Assembly (NCBI GenBank): GCA_028673005.1
Contig: CM054115.1
Coordinates: 2,294,001 to 2,358,000 of the forward strand
Length of the DNA: 64,000 nt
Source: Tanypteryx hageni
Taxonomy: Eukaryota; Arthropoda; Insecta; Odonata; Petaluridae
Direction: 5' to 3'
The notes beneath the pieces were generated by a model that saw only the letters and a program-made list of their open reading frames with translations, was not told where the DNA came from and did not search any database. Below, piece by piece: positions 1-11,589 of this stretch. Every line of letters starts with the position of its first letter. Position 1 is the stretch's first letter. Made by a program: the position numbers and the translations under genes.

Positions 1-14
1 TCCAGTGATGTTGA

Positions 15-200
15 GTGCAAAATTCCATTTCAACATGTACCCAAGTTGAAGTTCGCCCCGTCACGTCAGTTGATGTCGAACGTTCTTTTTCTGCTTACAA
101 AATGATATTAACTGACAAACGCCATAGTTTTGTGGTAGAAAACTTAGAAAAGGTGCTTGTTATTTATTGTGAGGCCAATTACGGGAAATTTGTGAAATAA
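15..200 (+). pseudogene. hAT transposase C-terminal fragment
   Basis: A 61-residue frame begins just after a stop at 12-14 and reads the hAT dimerisation (hATC) signature: PVTSVDVERSFSAYK, then LTDKRHSF and an ENLE helix. In complete hAT transposases this block ends the protein and mediates dimerisation, so only the last part of the element is in the window. The AT-rich DNA after the stop carries no further coding sequence, and I could not assign a terminal inverted repeat. The match to hATC is clear; the exact subfamily is not. Confidence 0.8.
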
Positions 201-2786
201 ACACAAAGAGGTGACAAATTCATTATGTGAATTTCGAATGAAACACTATGTCAAACACTCTGCGTAGTACTTAAATATATACTTGAATAGTGTTTTCAGT
301 CAGTATTACTATATGTAATGTAGATAGTATTTTCTCGGTCACGCATGGGATATTAACCATAAGAATAAGTTTCAATGCATAGTAGTAAAATATTTTTGTT
401 CTTTGAAAACACAAATCAATAATGTTTCGTTGACTGGCAATTTTTGCGTGCGTGCATGTTTCAGTCTTTTTTCGTGAATTCAAGTTGATTGTTGACAGAA
501 ATGATGTTGTTTTTTACTGGACAGTTTTTGGAAGTAGTTTTTAGAGCCTATTTTACGTTTTATAAAGCCTAATTAAGATACTTAAAGAGCCTATTTTAGT
601 CGCCTAAAACTTAATTTTTAGAACCTAAAAATCCGCGGTCTAGTTATAACCCCTCAAGTGTATACAATTATATTTGGTGTCCTGTGCAGTGTCCTCATTT
701 ACAATTCCTTAATTTTTTTAGCCTTGAGGTTCTGCTATAAATCACAGATGTCTTGAAGCTCCTTCGATCAGTGAACTGTCCTATACAAATATATTCTCCT
801 TGCCCATCTCAATGAATATTTTTGTGAGGGTTTTCTCCCTTACAGTTGTTGACCGCTAACAGTGCATCACTTTCTAGAAGAAAATCCCTCTTCAGGACAA
901 AATATAGTGGGTTCAAGTGCATTGTTTGCTCAAAGAGGGGAATAAGAAAAGAGAGATTCTACCACCTTGGGAACTCTGGAAATCCAGCTCTGTCGTATGA
1001 TGCAATAAATGCCATCACTGCACGGACAATTAACGGACAGGAATCTATGAAATGTTTATTAAATTGTAAAATATATTAATGGTACATACTGTGCACATAA
1101 CGAATTGTGTCAATGCAAATATATATATCAAAAAATGGTGGTAAAATTAAAATCACGCATTTTGAAAAATGCGTAAACAGAACGTGTAAATACAATTGAC
1201 CAGATAAACTTGTAGTGATATTATTAATGCTCCAAATAAAACAAAATTTTATCAAAAAAGATATCCAAATCTAATCAAATATATTAACTAATTTAAAGTA
1301 GTTTTTTAATATAAAGGCCTAATGAACTAAAAGAAGCGACAAAATCAGTATTAGGAAGTATTAAGTGTCAGTTCAGAGAGTAATAGTGAAAATAACATTG
1401 AAGATCGTGCTCAAATTACTAAGGTAAAAACCTATATTTTTTGTTTTTTTTTTGTTGAGTGGGCAAATACAAAAACTCATCTCTCCTGTCCCTGCACGCT
1501 TCTAGCATCTTTGTTTATCCTTATTTGAAGTTTTTTCTGAAAAACTTACGGGAAAGAGGTAGACATCTATGATACATGAAGTAATCTGAGAAACTGGAAT
1601 AAAGAAGTTCTAGTGATGCAAGGATAAGTTGATTCCTCTATTTGTATCGTCTACAATTTTATTTCACATTGACTATTAAATAAGTAAAATTAAGCTACCT
1701 GTTTGGGCGGCAATGTATATTTCGTTTGTGAGAAATGGTGAACAAAAATGCAATGCCTTTTTCATATGCACACATGAACTTTCCACTTAAACACACAATA
1801 TGGGTAAAGGTTTCGAATTAAATGAAATGTTTGCGAGTCACCGGGCCAGATCATAACTTTGAATTTCATTGTAGAGGTATTTAGAATAAACAGTACTAAA
1901 AAGTACATAAAATCCTATCATGTTGGCCAGGGACTGCTCTCAGCTTCGAATTACACACTATTTCAAATTATCCAGGATCGAAATAATGAGGTTTTACTGT
2001 AGTTAAATTAAAAAAAATGCAAAATAATTTTTAAAATATGTTTGTTGTAATTTTTCTAAGAGTTAGGGTGATCTGCAAAGTCTCTTTATGTACTGCTTTG
2101 GGCATGCACACCATAGATTGCAGATTCCTAATATATGTTGCATGACAAAGTAACCAATCTCTGGTTAAAAACTGATAATAATTAAAACTAGGGAGATGCC
2201 TGTTGAAATTCATTGGGAAATTTTTTTATGAAATAAAAGATGAACGAAAATATTCCTTGACTTGACTTGGCAAGAAAACAAACTTGTTCTTTTATGTGGT
2301 CATTGTTTCAAGTCTCAAACCCCTACGATGATTCTAAGTAATTTTAATATGTGAATTATTAATGTTCTGCATTCAAATGTATTTCTCCTTGTAAATAATG
2401 CAACGAATGTTGTTTACATTGGTTGCTATGAAAATCATTTCCCTCTCCTTCCTTCTCTCTCTCTTTCATATTAAAAGCATTCAAAGTATGCTTTTACCCA
2501 TAAGGATTGAAATAACAATAGGATTTTGAGGTTTAACAATGCAATTTTTGGCAGTGCAACATCCAGTTAAAATAGCATGATTTCCCCAAAATATCTGAAT
2601 TAAATGTTTAATATGAAAGATTTTCAACTGTAGGCAATAAAAGATGAACAGAATATGAAACTATAATTTTTTCTTTAAAACTGTTTAGATATAAGGATCA
2701 TAGGCCAATTTTTCTAATTTTAATTTCCAAAAAAGGAAAGCTTGCATGTCAAAAAGTCGATTTTTACATTGCTTTAAATTTCATAC
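201..2786. other. AT-rich stretch without recognisable gene
   Basis: No frame here resembles a known protein. The longest open frame (846-1079, +, 77 codons) contains one CxxC pair but no family signature. Positions 545-640 repeat the words 'agagcctattttag' and 'gcctaaaa' and may be the 3' noncoding end of the hAT fragment to the left. The rest looks like decayed intron or intergenic DNA. Confidence 0.5.
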
Positions 2787-2825
2787 CTGAAGAAGATCAC
2801 CAGTATTGGGATCAAAATGTCAGAT
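2787..2825 (+). repeat. Penelope-like 3' tail motif
   Basis: Reads CTGAAGA, one A, a short stem beginning GATCACC with a partly matching GGGATC arm, then CAAAATGTC. This is the layout typical of the 3' ends of Penelope-like elements, where a hammerhead-like core (CUGANGA, stem, GAAA) occurs. No Penelope-like coding sequence adjoins it, so this is probably a truncated remnant. The GAAA box is decayed to AAAA. Confidence 0.45.
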
Positions 2826-2997
2826 TACAATGTAACAGCCTCTGCAGTCACTACCAGAAACCCCCTCCTGCACTACTGAAAGATGCTGCAGAGATCTATA
2901 TCAGAAACTGTTCCCAACTCTTCTTGTGAATCTGTGCATTGGTCAATCAGTGCTTAGCAGTTAGGATAGATAGAAATATTAGTGCAGCAACTGTTTG

Positions 2998-3305
2998 GGA
3001 ATATTTATGAAACAAGAGAAAAGTCTGCTATGACAGAGAATCGAACCCAAATCTTCTACTTGCCAGGCAGATATTCTACCAATGAACTATCAAAGCAAAT
3101 CAATTTTCCCATTTCTGAAGACAGATGTTTTCTTGGCTGGGACTGAGTATCAACCAACCCTAACACATGTCCACAAAGAGATACATTGAGGAAAACTCCT
3201 CCCCCTCGAATGGTGAGATTGCCAAGCTAGAAATTGATGGAATAAAGCTATCTGAAAATCCTATGCAGACAGGCATAAACTGTAATATTGAGAATATTTT
3301 TTAAA
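2998..3305 (-). repeat. tRNA-bearing SINE-like repeat, copy 1
   Basis: An element of about 300 bp homologous to the one at 20176-20496. On the minus strand a tRNA-like segment (3026-3097) has an A-box-like TAGTTCATTGGTAGAAT, a seven-base anticodon loop reading GGC, a B box (GGGTTCGATTC) and a T run right after the tRNA 3' end. The remaining 200 bp (3100-3300) matches the body of copy 2, including 'atggtgagattgccaag' and 'cctatgcagacaggcataa'. The ends carry imperfect direct repeats (gaatatttatgaaa and gaatattttttaaa), probably a decayed target duplication. The tRNA lies at the 3' end of the element in its own transcription sense, which is not the usual SINE layout. Confidence 0.75.
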
Positions 3306-3624
3306 TGGATTCCCAATCATATTTTTTTTTAATGTTTGGAGGATTATCCTAACTTTCCTTAGTATGTCTGTGGTTTTTGACTTATCTGCATAATTATTAG
3401 CAAAATGTTAAGTGGATTTTAACTCAAAAAATCTAGTTTGCGTCATGTTGTCGGAAATCCTCGCCACTGACCAACTTTGTGCACAATTCATTTTTGTCTG
3501 TGAAAATTTTAAACAACCCATCATAACAAGATTCCTGTGAAGTTTACCATTTCATATGCTGTCGTATTCAAAGAACAATAGTCTCCATTCTCATGCAATC
3601 TCTTCCTAGAAATCCAATTTGAAG

Positions 3625-4656
3625 TAGTTTATCCTCGACTTAACGGACTAATTGGGGGGATAGTGTATCCGTTATTGCCGAAAGTCCGTTAAATCTGAAA
3701 GTTCATCATATGACTAAGCAAAATGCACCTAAATGGCCACATCTTATAATGTCAAATGCAGTACCATACGAACACTGTTAAACAAGAATAATATGTTTAT
3801 CTAATGCAGTAAAACTTTTAATTCGAATTTGAAGAAAATGTATAATTATAACTTTGAAATTTCCATGCGCATGTCATCCACGGTCTCCCACTCTCGCCAC
3901 TTCACTTCCAACTGACGTAGTTTTTTCTATTTAAGTAAATATTCTATAAACATCACCACATTTTTATCAACCTAAAAGCACAAAAACTAATAGATTGGAA
4001 CAGTTGGCAGTCTGAAGATTTTGAACATAAATATGACAATCCAAAATTGCCTGGAAAAGTTTTTAGTTTCTCCTTTCTTGGAGAAATCACTTAATTTGAC
4101 TAGTGATTACACTTGAAATTTAAATTAGCATGCCTTTTGTTTCATTCGACATACCACTCCACAGTGTATCCGTCTTATAAGTAATTAACGCACAGGCACG
4201 AAAAACATTGCCGTGGCAAGTACAAAGTCCTGTGAGAAATTCTGTGGTACCGAGAATTAAACTAATGTATCCCTAAGTGCAGCATAGCAAATGAATTTGT
4301 ATTTTCACTGCCTCACTCTGCTTCCTTTTAATTTCATTGCTCAGTGCTCGACACCCTCGCCACACATACTTTCCCCTAGAAGTTTTGTTGACGGTCCGGG
4401 TGGGAAGTTCAAATGTGGCAAAAATGTTATGGTGAAAACTGAAAAATATAGAAAACAATCAGACAGGAACCAAATGTTAGGCAATAACACTTTGTGAATG
4501 GACTGTCCTCAGCATTGACAGACAGTTAGTGGTCTGAAATAGCGGACAAAGCGACTCTGGGTAGTGGATTCTCAGTGACTGGATGGCCATTGGCCATAAG
4601 TCCATTAAATCCGAAGTCCGTTAAATCAGGGTCCATTAAATCGAGGGTTTACTGTA
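3625..4656. mobile_element. Non-autonomous Tigger/pogo element (MITE)
   Basis: The ends are inverted copies of a Tigger-type terminus: at the left 'tatcctcgacttaacggac' and at the right 'aaatcgagggtttactgta'. Both keep the TCGA-TTAA core, with several more 'ccgttaaat' words near each end. TA dinucleotides flank the element. The roughly 1-kb interior has only short unrelated frames, so no transposase is encoded. Tigger elements use a TA target and this kind of terminus. The family call is firm; the left boundary is uncertain by a few bases. Confidence 0.7.
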
Positions 4657-4865
4657 TTCGAAAACAAGGCAGGAACACCTACCAGTTATTAAGTATCTGC
4701 CTCAATAATTTTTTCTTCAATTGCTATTTTAATGGGCATTCTAAAAAAAAAGATATTATATAAAGTTGTACTAGGTGAAACCCATTGAAATCGATGGTTT
4801 GCTTTATTTATTGCTTTCTAAGACAGAATCTGTAACACCGAAATCGTTTTGGATAAATTTAAATA

Positions 4866-5741
4866 AATGTTAAGCAGTACAATTCTCTTTATCACAACAT
4901 GCTAGACATTGCTTAACTGATAGTTCCGATGACGTGTCAATTGAACTGTGGCCATGCTGTACATTCAACTCATAAGCCCGCTTCTCAACATCCTTCAATT
5001 TCATGTTCTTGAAGAGAATCAGATTGGAAACATTGGCAATAAATGATGCAAAGGACATAGCACTGTAGTATTTTCTGATATTATCAAGATATCCACACTT
5101 TCCACAGTCTAATTTCTTTTTTAGTATGCTTTCAAGCAGTGGATGAACTTTAATAGCTTGTAACTTCACTTTACTGTCATGACAACAGTCACTGAAGTGG
5201 TATCGATTCTTAGAACCAATTTCTCACATTCAAAGTGAAGTGCCTTGCAAAATTGACACTAAATGTCTAGTGGGCCTAGGTCAAAATACGCCAGACAGAA
5301 GTTTCCGTCAAGAGCACATATGAGCTTTGAGCATTTATTTCGGTTGGTTGTTCTGCTTGTAATATAATCTACACCTTCTTCATATAATTCAGGTGCAAAA
5401 TTATCATGTGGTGAAATATGAGCAGTTCAGTTCATTCAGCCCCAGCTGTTGCATTGTAGTTTCAATCTCTGTTAGTTGTCTAGAGGTGGAAGGCTGAGGG
5501 TCTAAATTATAAAATTAGGTATTAAAATCTCCATCTCTGATGGTGTTCGAGATTTTGATGGTTGAGGGCTTGATATTCTACGCCGTTTGGTTTAGTTATA
5601 AAGCCAGTTAGACGGCAATTCTCTTTGAGAGTACTCTTCATCTTGTCTAAATTGGGCAGAATTGATGCGTAGTTGTTGTCTTTCACGACGCCCAGTTAAG
5701 CTTTTATGCCTGTGCCTTTTACATTGGCTTTCTGGCTCCAT
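4866..5741 (-). pseudogene. Helitron Rep/helicase N-terminal fragment
   Basis: Read on the minus strand, the sequence begins MEPESQCKRHRHKSLTGRR with a basic arginine-rich start typical of Helitron proteins. After a poorly readable middle it gives CCHDSKVKLQ and IRKYYSAMSFASF. These match the Helitron N-terminal zinc-finger helitron_like region (CCHGGKV, NSALAFAS in intact proteins). The rolling-circle Rep motifs and the helicase that should follow are absent, and the frame is broken at least once. It is therefore an old truncated copy. No 5'-TC or CTRR hairpin end was recognised. Confidence 0.7.
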
Positions 5742-5769
5742 GATTATCGCTAAATACAAAAGGATAAAT

Positions 5770-6270
5770 AAGAAAAGAGATTAATATCTGTTCAAAAGGT
5801 GATTGTATTATAGTAACAACTAAATTTAAAAGTAAAATGAATAAAATACTGCTTATAACTGTAAAAAACCAGTAATAAGCACTTCACATTTGTTTGAGTT
5901 GCTAAGGGATGGCGTGCCATAATTTGTTTTTGCTTCGCCATGCATGCACCATTGCCCAATTTTTTTTCTTTTTTGATGACACATACTGTTTGAGACCTTT
6001 ATGTTGATATACAGCATGTTGTTAAGTGTTACCATTCTCTCAAACGAAGCTATATATTAAAAAAGTGATTTAGATTAATATATCGATACTATATCCAAAT
6101 AAAAAATTGAAAAGAATTAAAGAAGTTGAATAAGAAAAATAATTTATAATTTATACCACTTTTGCAAAATATTTATTGATATTATATTAATATTAATTAG
6201 TATTATATAAATGCATCTGAATGGAGAAAAGTTACTAAAAAGCTGTTTAAAATAATGCACTTTATTGCGA
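5770..6270. other. AT-rich spacer, no gene seen
   Basis: Mostly A and T with short runs. The 60-codon minus-strand frame at 5853-6035 has no recognisable feature. I see no RNA gene or repeat here. Confidence 0.5.
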
Positions 6271-6317
6271 AGACTTCTGTGGTGTTTCTGTACTCATTCC
6301 ATGTTTTCCTGTAATTG

Positions 6318-6712
6318 ACGGAGATCCATCAAGTGCAGGCTAAAAGAACATCAGAGGGCAGTGGAGAAAAAGCAATTCTTCCTCTCGAGCGTATCTGAAC
6401 ATGTGTGGTCTGAACCAGGACACAACATAGATTTTGATAACACCAAAGTAATCCATAGAGAGGGTCGATAATTTCCCAGAATAATACAGGAATCGATCAA
6501 GATTCTAAGACACCCAAGCAACTTCAATAGAGAGGATGGATACATTCTCTCAAACACATGGAAGAGAGTATTCCAACAACCAATAGATACCAAGAAACGA
6601 ACAGCCAATCATGATGCACCTCACCCGACCAATGCAGATATAAATAACGGCATGATTTCTGCAAAGGACAAGACCTGAAGATGCAACCTGGAATTGTTGT
6701 GAAACAGTTGTC
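6318..6712 (+). pseudogene. Penelope-like GIY-YIG tail fragment
   Basis: Plus-strand reading gives RSIKCRLKEHQRAVEK, then SEHVWSEPGHNIDFDNTKV, then FNREDGY near the stop. This is the C-terminal half of a GIY-YIG endonuclease as found at the end of Penelope-like retroelement ORFs, including the conserved R..EH and the His of 'H.wdnakvi'. It carries in-frame stops. About 110 bp downstream lies the 3' motif CTGAAGA, stem, GAAAC (6675-6705), as expected for such a 3' end. The minus-strand frames overlapping it are shadows. Confidence 0.7.
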
Positions 6713-7243
6713 ATTAAAAGATTCAACATGTGGTAGAAACCCAGAAAACATAGAATGAATAATACACTTGTTAAGAAAGTACCGTATTTTTCGGCAAATA
6801 AGTTCCCAATACTGACATTAATAAATAAATTCATTCCCAAAATGGAATAATTGGCAGTCATTCATTGCAAAAACATTAAAATATACATTATCAATAATTA
6901 ATTGTGAAAATTTGGTTAATAGATACAGTAATACCTTGTGCAATTTGTATTCCAAAGATTTATTTTCATTATTGTGCTTTAACCCTCCGTTAGTCGCGCC
7001 ACTTTTGAAAACACATTTAGTCGCGTGGCGTCTATCAGACTCCATTTAATTATTACTTCAGGATGTGTACAGACTTACAGAGAATGCTTTAAATTGATAA
7101 TATTTATTCACTACAAAGGTACAAGTAATGTAATCGTTACAAAAATATCTATAATTTTAATGTACATTAACATATATTGTTAATAGATTTGAGTGCACGT
7201 TCCTCTGACATACATTTAAATTTTCTTGCATCGAAAACAATGT

Positions 7244-8553
7244 TTAACTAGTTTTATTTGTACAATTAACACAAATGTTTTCAGAATGCTCTAAGCAAAT
7301 AATATTGTTACAGTTTGTACATTTATATTTTTTCATGCGATTATTTTTTCGCTCACAAATGTAACACCTTTTTCGAGCAGTAGATTTACTCTGTGTTTCT
7401 CTTTTCTCTGTCTTTTTGTGTAATCGTTTAGAGGTGCCAGCACTTAACTCGGGGTGTTCCTTTTCAATTTTAACCTGAGTACTATGTTCTACTGTTCTTT
7501 TGTTTAATTGTCTTGGTAAACAGGTAATTTGAGACCTTTTTTGTATGTGTTCTGCTACTAACCCTTTTGCAAGGGTTTTAATGAAATATCTTCTCTTCCG
7601 AAGTTTTAGGGAATCAGTATTATTCTTTTCTAGATAAATAACCTGAGCATTTATTGCTCCTACATTTAGCATTGTATAAAATATAGTCATAGGCCACCGA
7701 TTGGTGTTTCTTGAAACAGAGTAGGACGCACATAATTTATCTATGACATCAACTCCACATTTCGTAGCATTATAGAATGTCACTATTTCTGTTTTTTTTT
7801 GTCGTACCTGTTGTTTCGTTGATAGCAAAATCATGATGCATTGATGAAAGTAGGAGGACATTTTTCCTTGCTTTGTGTATGTAAGACATTAAAGTGCAAT
7901 GCTTTTGAAAACCAAAACGAGATGTAAATGGTTCCCGACCTTGTGCTGATGCAAAAGAGGGTGGAAGCTGCCTTTTTTTGTTCCTTATTTTACCTGCATA
8001 TGTAAGCCTGTCACTTTTTAAAATGTCTCTAAGTAGTTCGCAACTAGTAAACCAATTATCTGCGGTAATATTACATCCACTACCACTAATTGGCATGATC
8101 AATCTTTTGACAACATCATAAGGAGTGTTGCTAACCTGAAATGGACCATGGCTGTTTCCCTGCGTATATTTCTAAATTTGCTGTGTAGAAGTTTTTAGCG
8201 TCTGTCAGTAAAAATATCTTTATTCCATATTTTCCGGGTTTGTTGGGGATGTATTGCCTAAAACTGCACCTTCCCCTGAATTTTGCCAGCATTTCATTTA
8301 TAGTTACATATTCCCCCAAGGAATAATTTTCACGGCAGTTCTGAACAAATATACCAAAAGCTTCCCTCACAGGTGCAAGTTTATCTAAAACTTTTCTTTC
8401 ATTCCTATTAACTTTGTCATCAAAACGAGTATTTTGTAAAAGGAAATGAAAGCGTTTCTGAGACATTACCAGACGAAAAAATTCAATCCCAGTACTATTA
8501 GTATTCTGCAAATCACTTGTATTCAGTTTGCTGTTTCTAAGGAAACCAGCCAT
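7244..8553 (-). pseudogene. piggyBac A transposase, decayed
   Basis: Three minus-strand frames read in order through the DDE_Tnp_1_7 (piggyBac) domain. They include RFHFLLQNTRFDD, the first catalytic region YVTINEMLAKFRGR, the second region NITADNWFTS, the third region GVDVIDKLCASYSVSR, and a C-terminal cysteine-rich zinc domain CYICERKNN..CTNCNN..CLEH..ICVNC. At least two frameshifts separate the frames. The first catalytic position, normally VDE, reads INE, so an essential aspartate is lost. The N-terminus runs into the AT microsatellite at 8623-8688. The gene is not functional. Confidence 0.85.
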
Positions 8554-8620
8554 ATAAAGTAGCCCAATGAGAGCTCTAATACAAAGAACAAAATATAGAA
8601 AGTAAATAAATTAACAAATA

Positions 8621-8622
<2 letters not shown>

Positions 8623-8688
<66 letters not shown>
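8623..8688. repeat. (AT)n microsatellite
   Basis: About 33 uninterrupted AT units within piggyBac A, on the 5' side of its transposase. The tyrosine-isoleucine repeat predicted on the minus strand here is an artefact of this array. Confidence 0.95.
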
Positions 8689-8691
<3 letters not shown>

Positions 8692-9157
8692 ATAAATAAA
8701 ATAAAATATAACGCATTAAAAATTATTGCAATGGACAGTGCAAAAATAATTATGTAATCCAATCGAATGTAAGTTGTTGCGTGGCATCTATCAGACTCAT
8801 AAAATATAAAATAGTACTATATAACCGGTGAGGTGACGAAACCCGAAAACGTTTAAATGATGGGCAGATAAGCTTGAAATAATAAGATACGCAAAAGGAG
8901 AAGATCCTAGATATCCAAATCTGCTGCGTGCAAAGAAAAAAATATTACATGGCGTCCAGCAGATGCCACACGACTAACGGAGGGTTAATACATGTGCGCT
9001 CACAGCGATTACAATTTTGGTGCATTTGCGATGCTTTAGTGCCTAATCAGCATGTAGAATAGCACGATTGATGCCTCGAAACAATCAAGTTTATGTAGAT
9101 GTCATAAATATTTTATACATATCTAGGATAAATAACGTTACGTGTATTGAGATCACA

Positions 9158-9480
9158 ATGAATACAAGAATGAAAAGATATGCCTACACCATTACCTATA
9201 AGCTTCAGGTGATGCAGTATGCAAAAACACATGGAAACCGAACAGCAGCATGTCATTTCAGCGCATGTCCCACAGAAAAAAAATTATACATGAATGGAGA
9301 AAATGAGGAAAAACTGATGGTGATGGGATAAGAGAAACATAGTCTTCGTAAGGTTGGTCCTAAATGGCCACAACCAGAGGAGGAAGTGCTGGATAGTAGA
9401 AAAGAGGAAGTTTGGTATTGCTGTAATGATCAGAATCATTATGTATGATGCAAAATGAGTTGCAGAAGGAAAAGGACTAC
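9158..9480 (+). pseudogene. Tigger/pogo transposase N-terminal remnant
   Basis: From ATG 9158 the frame reads KRYAYTITYKLQVMQYAKT and then GNRTAACHF. This is the helix-turn-helix DNA-binding start (BrkDBD/psq-like) of a common pogo transposase group. After a frameshift, other frames give a WRK-like continuation, a VGPKWPQPEEEVLD stretch and then a stop. No CENP-B HTH or DDE domain follows before the right terminus at 9918. It belongs to the outer Tigger element. Confidence 0.6.
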
Positions 9481-9918
9481 TTGAGCATATGTATCATTAC
9501 CACATTTATCCCATTAAATTAAGATACCATCTTACACTTAATTTTAAGTAAGGACTATCAGTAAAGGGTATCTATACATGTGACATGTGTGGCAGACTCC
9601 AACAGCTTAATATGACTGCTGAGTTCATGCAGGGTGCATTTAGCTATACAAGTCTCGAAGCCATTATTTATGTTTTACATCATCTCTATTTATTTTATAA
9701 CTTAAGTTTATCTAAAATTTTATATTGAACTGTTATCATGCCATAATATTTTTTGTAAGTGTTGCCAGATACAGATTCAATCACGGCTGTAAATGATACA
9801 CAATGTGGCCCTTCCTAAATGCTTTGGTGAATCAAAATACTTTTTTTTCCTGAAAAATCTTCTAAGATACCAGGGTGTGTCTTATACCCAGGTGCATCTT
9901 ATATGCTGAAAAATACAG

Positions 9919-11062
9919 TATTTTACAAAAACCTATTTCTGTTATTGCCACACATTTCCTCAAACATTTGAAACACTTTCTTGCCTCAAATCTTTATTTT
10001 CTGAGCAAGAACCACTTGCCTCATCTCTAAAAACATTATCAGCCAATTTTAAAATGAAGTTGCTTGAAAATTCTGCATCACTTATCTCCAGTAAGGTTGA
10101 AATCTCATCCTAACGCAATAAAACTTCTATTAGCAGAAAGGTGTTAAATTACTGAATAGTGACCAAGTGTCCACATATGTGTTTATTGTGATTAATTGCA
10201 ATGCATGAATAAAATTTTGTTTGCAAAAACTTATGAGAACCGTTAATGTATCCCTACACACATACAAATTGATCGAAAAAAATATCAATCAAAAATAATA
10301 TATTTACTAATCAACCTTTGGAATGGTCAGTGATTTCAGAAATTTAACTGAATGGTGTTACACAGTTTACTCTCTCCAAGTAAAGTTCAAACTGACCCCA
10401 AAAGGAAACATCCACAAATGTGGACCTCCATTCACTACTACAACAATACGTATATTTGCCTTTCCATACCCTAGTGAACTTATTTCCAAGTATGTGGAAA
10501 CTGGATCTGAGGAGGTTAAGGTAGAGTGGTCATCTTGCCAAATGAACTAGCTGCACCTTCAGTGCTTCCATCTCAACGTGTTTGCACATATGACTATGTA
10601 ATATATTTTTAGAAGTGAACTGACCTCAGAATGACCATAAATGAAAATCTCTTTTGTGCAAGGATATTATTGTTAAATAATTCGTAACCATGTGGAAATT
10701 AAAGAAGAAGCTAATAAGTGCTACATGTAGAGTATACGAATATGAAAATAAATGAAGATGACTTGTCAGAGTGAAATCAGTTAAGTAACATCTATTAATT
10801 CTGATATTGACAAAATCTAATGTAGATTAGCTGCCATCAAAAAAGCACCAAGAAGAGATTATGTTTTTTGTTGATTGAATAGTTTAATCATGTTTAATTT
10901 AATCATAAGTCCTACAAATAGTAATTTGGCATAATAAAGGTTATGAGAAAGTTTTGTGCTTGTAATATATGACAAAAAAAATGTGTTGATGATGCAGCAG
11001 TTAGATAGAGCACTATAACAAACCCGCATTAAGTGAAGCACACTATAATGAGGGATGATGTG
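9919..11062. other. No gene seen
   Basis: AT-rich DNA. The 75-codon frame at 10323-10550 (+) and the 60-codon frame at 10859-11041 (-) do not resemble known proteins and show no splice-bounded exon matching PRKDC. No repeat structure stands out. Confidence 0.5.
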
Positions 11063-11589
11063 TAAAAGTTTTTGTTGAATTTACGCATCAAAGAGTGATT
11101 ATAGGTCAATGAAACTTAGCATACCCCTTGCCCTGGACACTAAAATTTGGGCAAGGGGGATGCCAAGTTGGTGTGTTGCTGATTTCACCTCATTTTGGGG
11201 TGAACTCAATTTTTGTCATGCAGGCTTATGGGCCACCCATTTTAATTTGGAAAAAAAATATTTTTGGAATTTGTGAGAGAAAAGTTGAGATCGGGGGTTT
11301 TCGACTTCGTAATTTCAAAAATGAAATCAGTTTTAACCCCTGACCCACCCCTAAGGCAGGGGTAACTACCCATAAAAGAAAAAATAAAACAATGTTCATA
11401 AAAAAATTTTCCTGGGCGTTTTCGACTTTGCTGATTACAAAAATGAAGTGTGTTTTATCCCCTGCCTCACCCCTAAGGCACCCCTAAGAGAAAAAATAAA
11501 ACAATATTCATCAAACAAATTCCTGAGGGTTTTCGACCCCACTGATTACAAAAATGAAGTTTGTTTTATCCTAGAGGATTATTAGGATT

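Larger units (their letters stand above)
6979..8988 (-). mobile_element. piggyBac element A with TTAA flanks
   Basis: A TTAA sits at each boundary (6979-6982 and 8985-8988), directly followed by an inverted terminal repeat: CCCTCCGTTAGTCGCG on the left and CGACTAACGGAGGG on the right. A subterminal 'gtggc[g/a]tctatcagactc' occurs near both ends. The length of about 2.0 kb fits a piggyBac carrying one transposase gene on the minus strand. The element lies inside a Tigger copy. Confidence 0.9.
6782..9918 (+). mobile_element. Tigger/pogo element interrupted by piggyBac
   Basis: The left end reads 'ccgtatttttcggcaaataag'. The right end reads 'atatgctgaaaaatacag', which is the inverted partner typical of pogo/Tigger elements, and a TA flanks each end. 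The interior consists of a nested piggyBac (6979-8988) and then an N-terminal transposase remnant at 9158. Without the insert the element would be about 1.1 kb, so it was already internally deleted or decayed. The order shows that the piggyBac is the younger insertion. Confidence 0.7.

Noticed and set aside
846..1079. Small zinc-finger gene (77 codons, one CxxC)
   Set aside because: A single CxxC pair in AT-rich decayed DNA, without a second metal ligand pair or splice context.
6351..6861. Three overlapping minus-strand ORFs of 75-103 codons
   Set aside because: They are shadows of the + strand Penelope-like GIY-YIG fragment and the Tigger end; they have no family signature.
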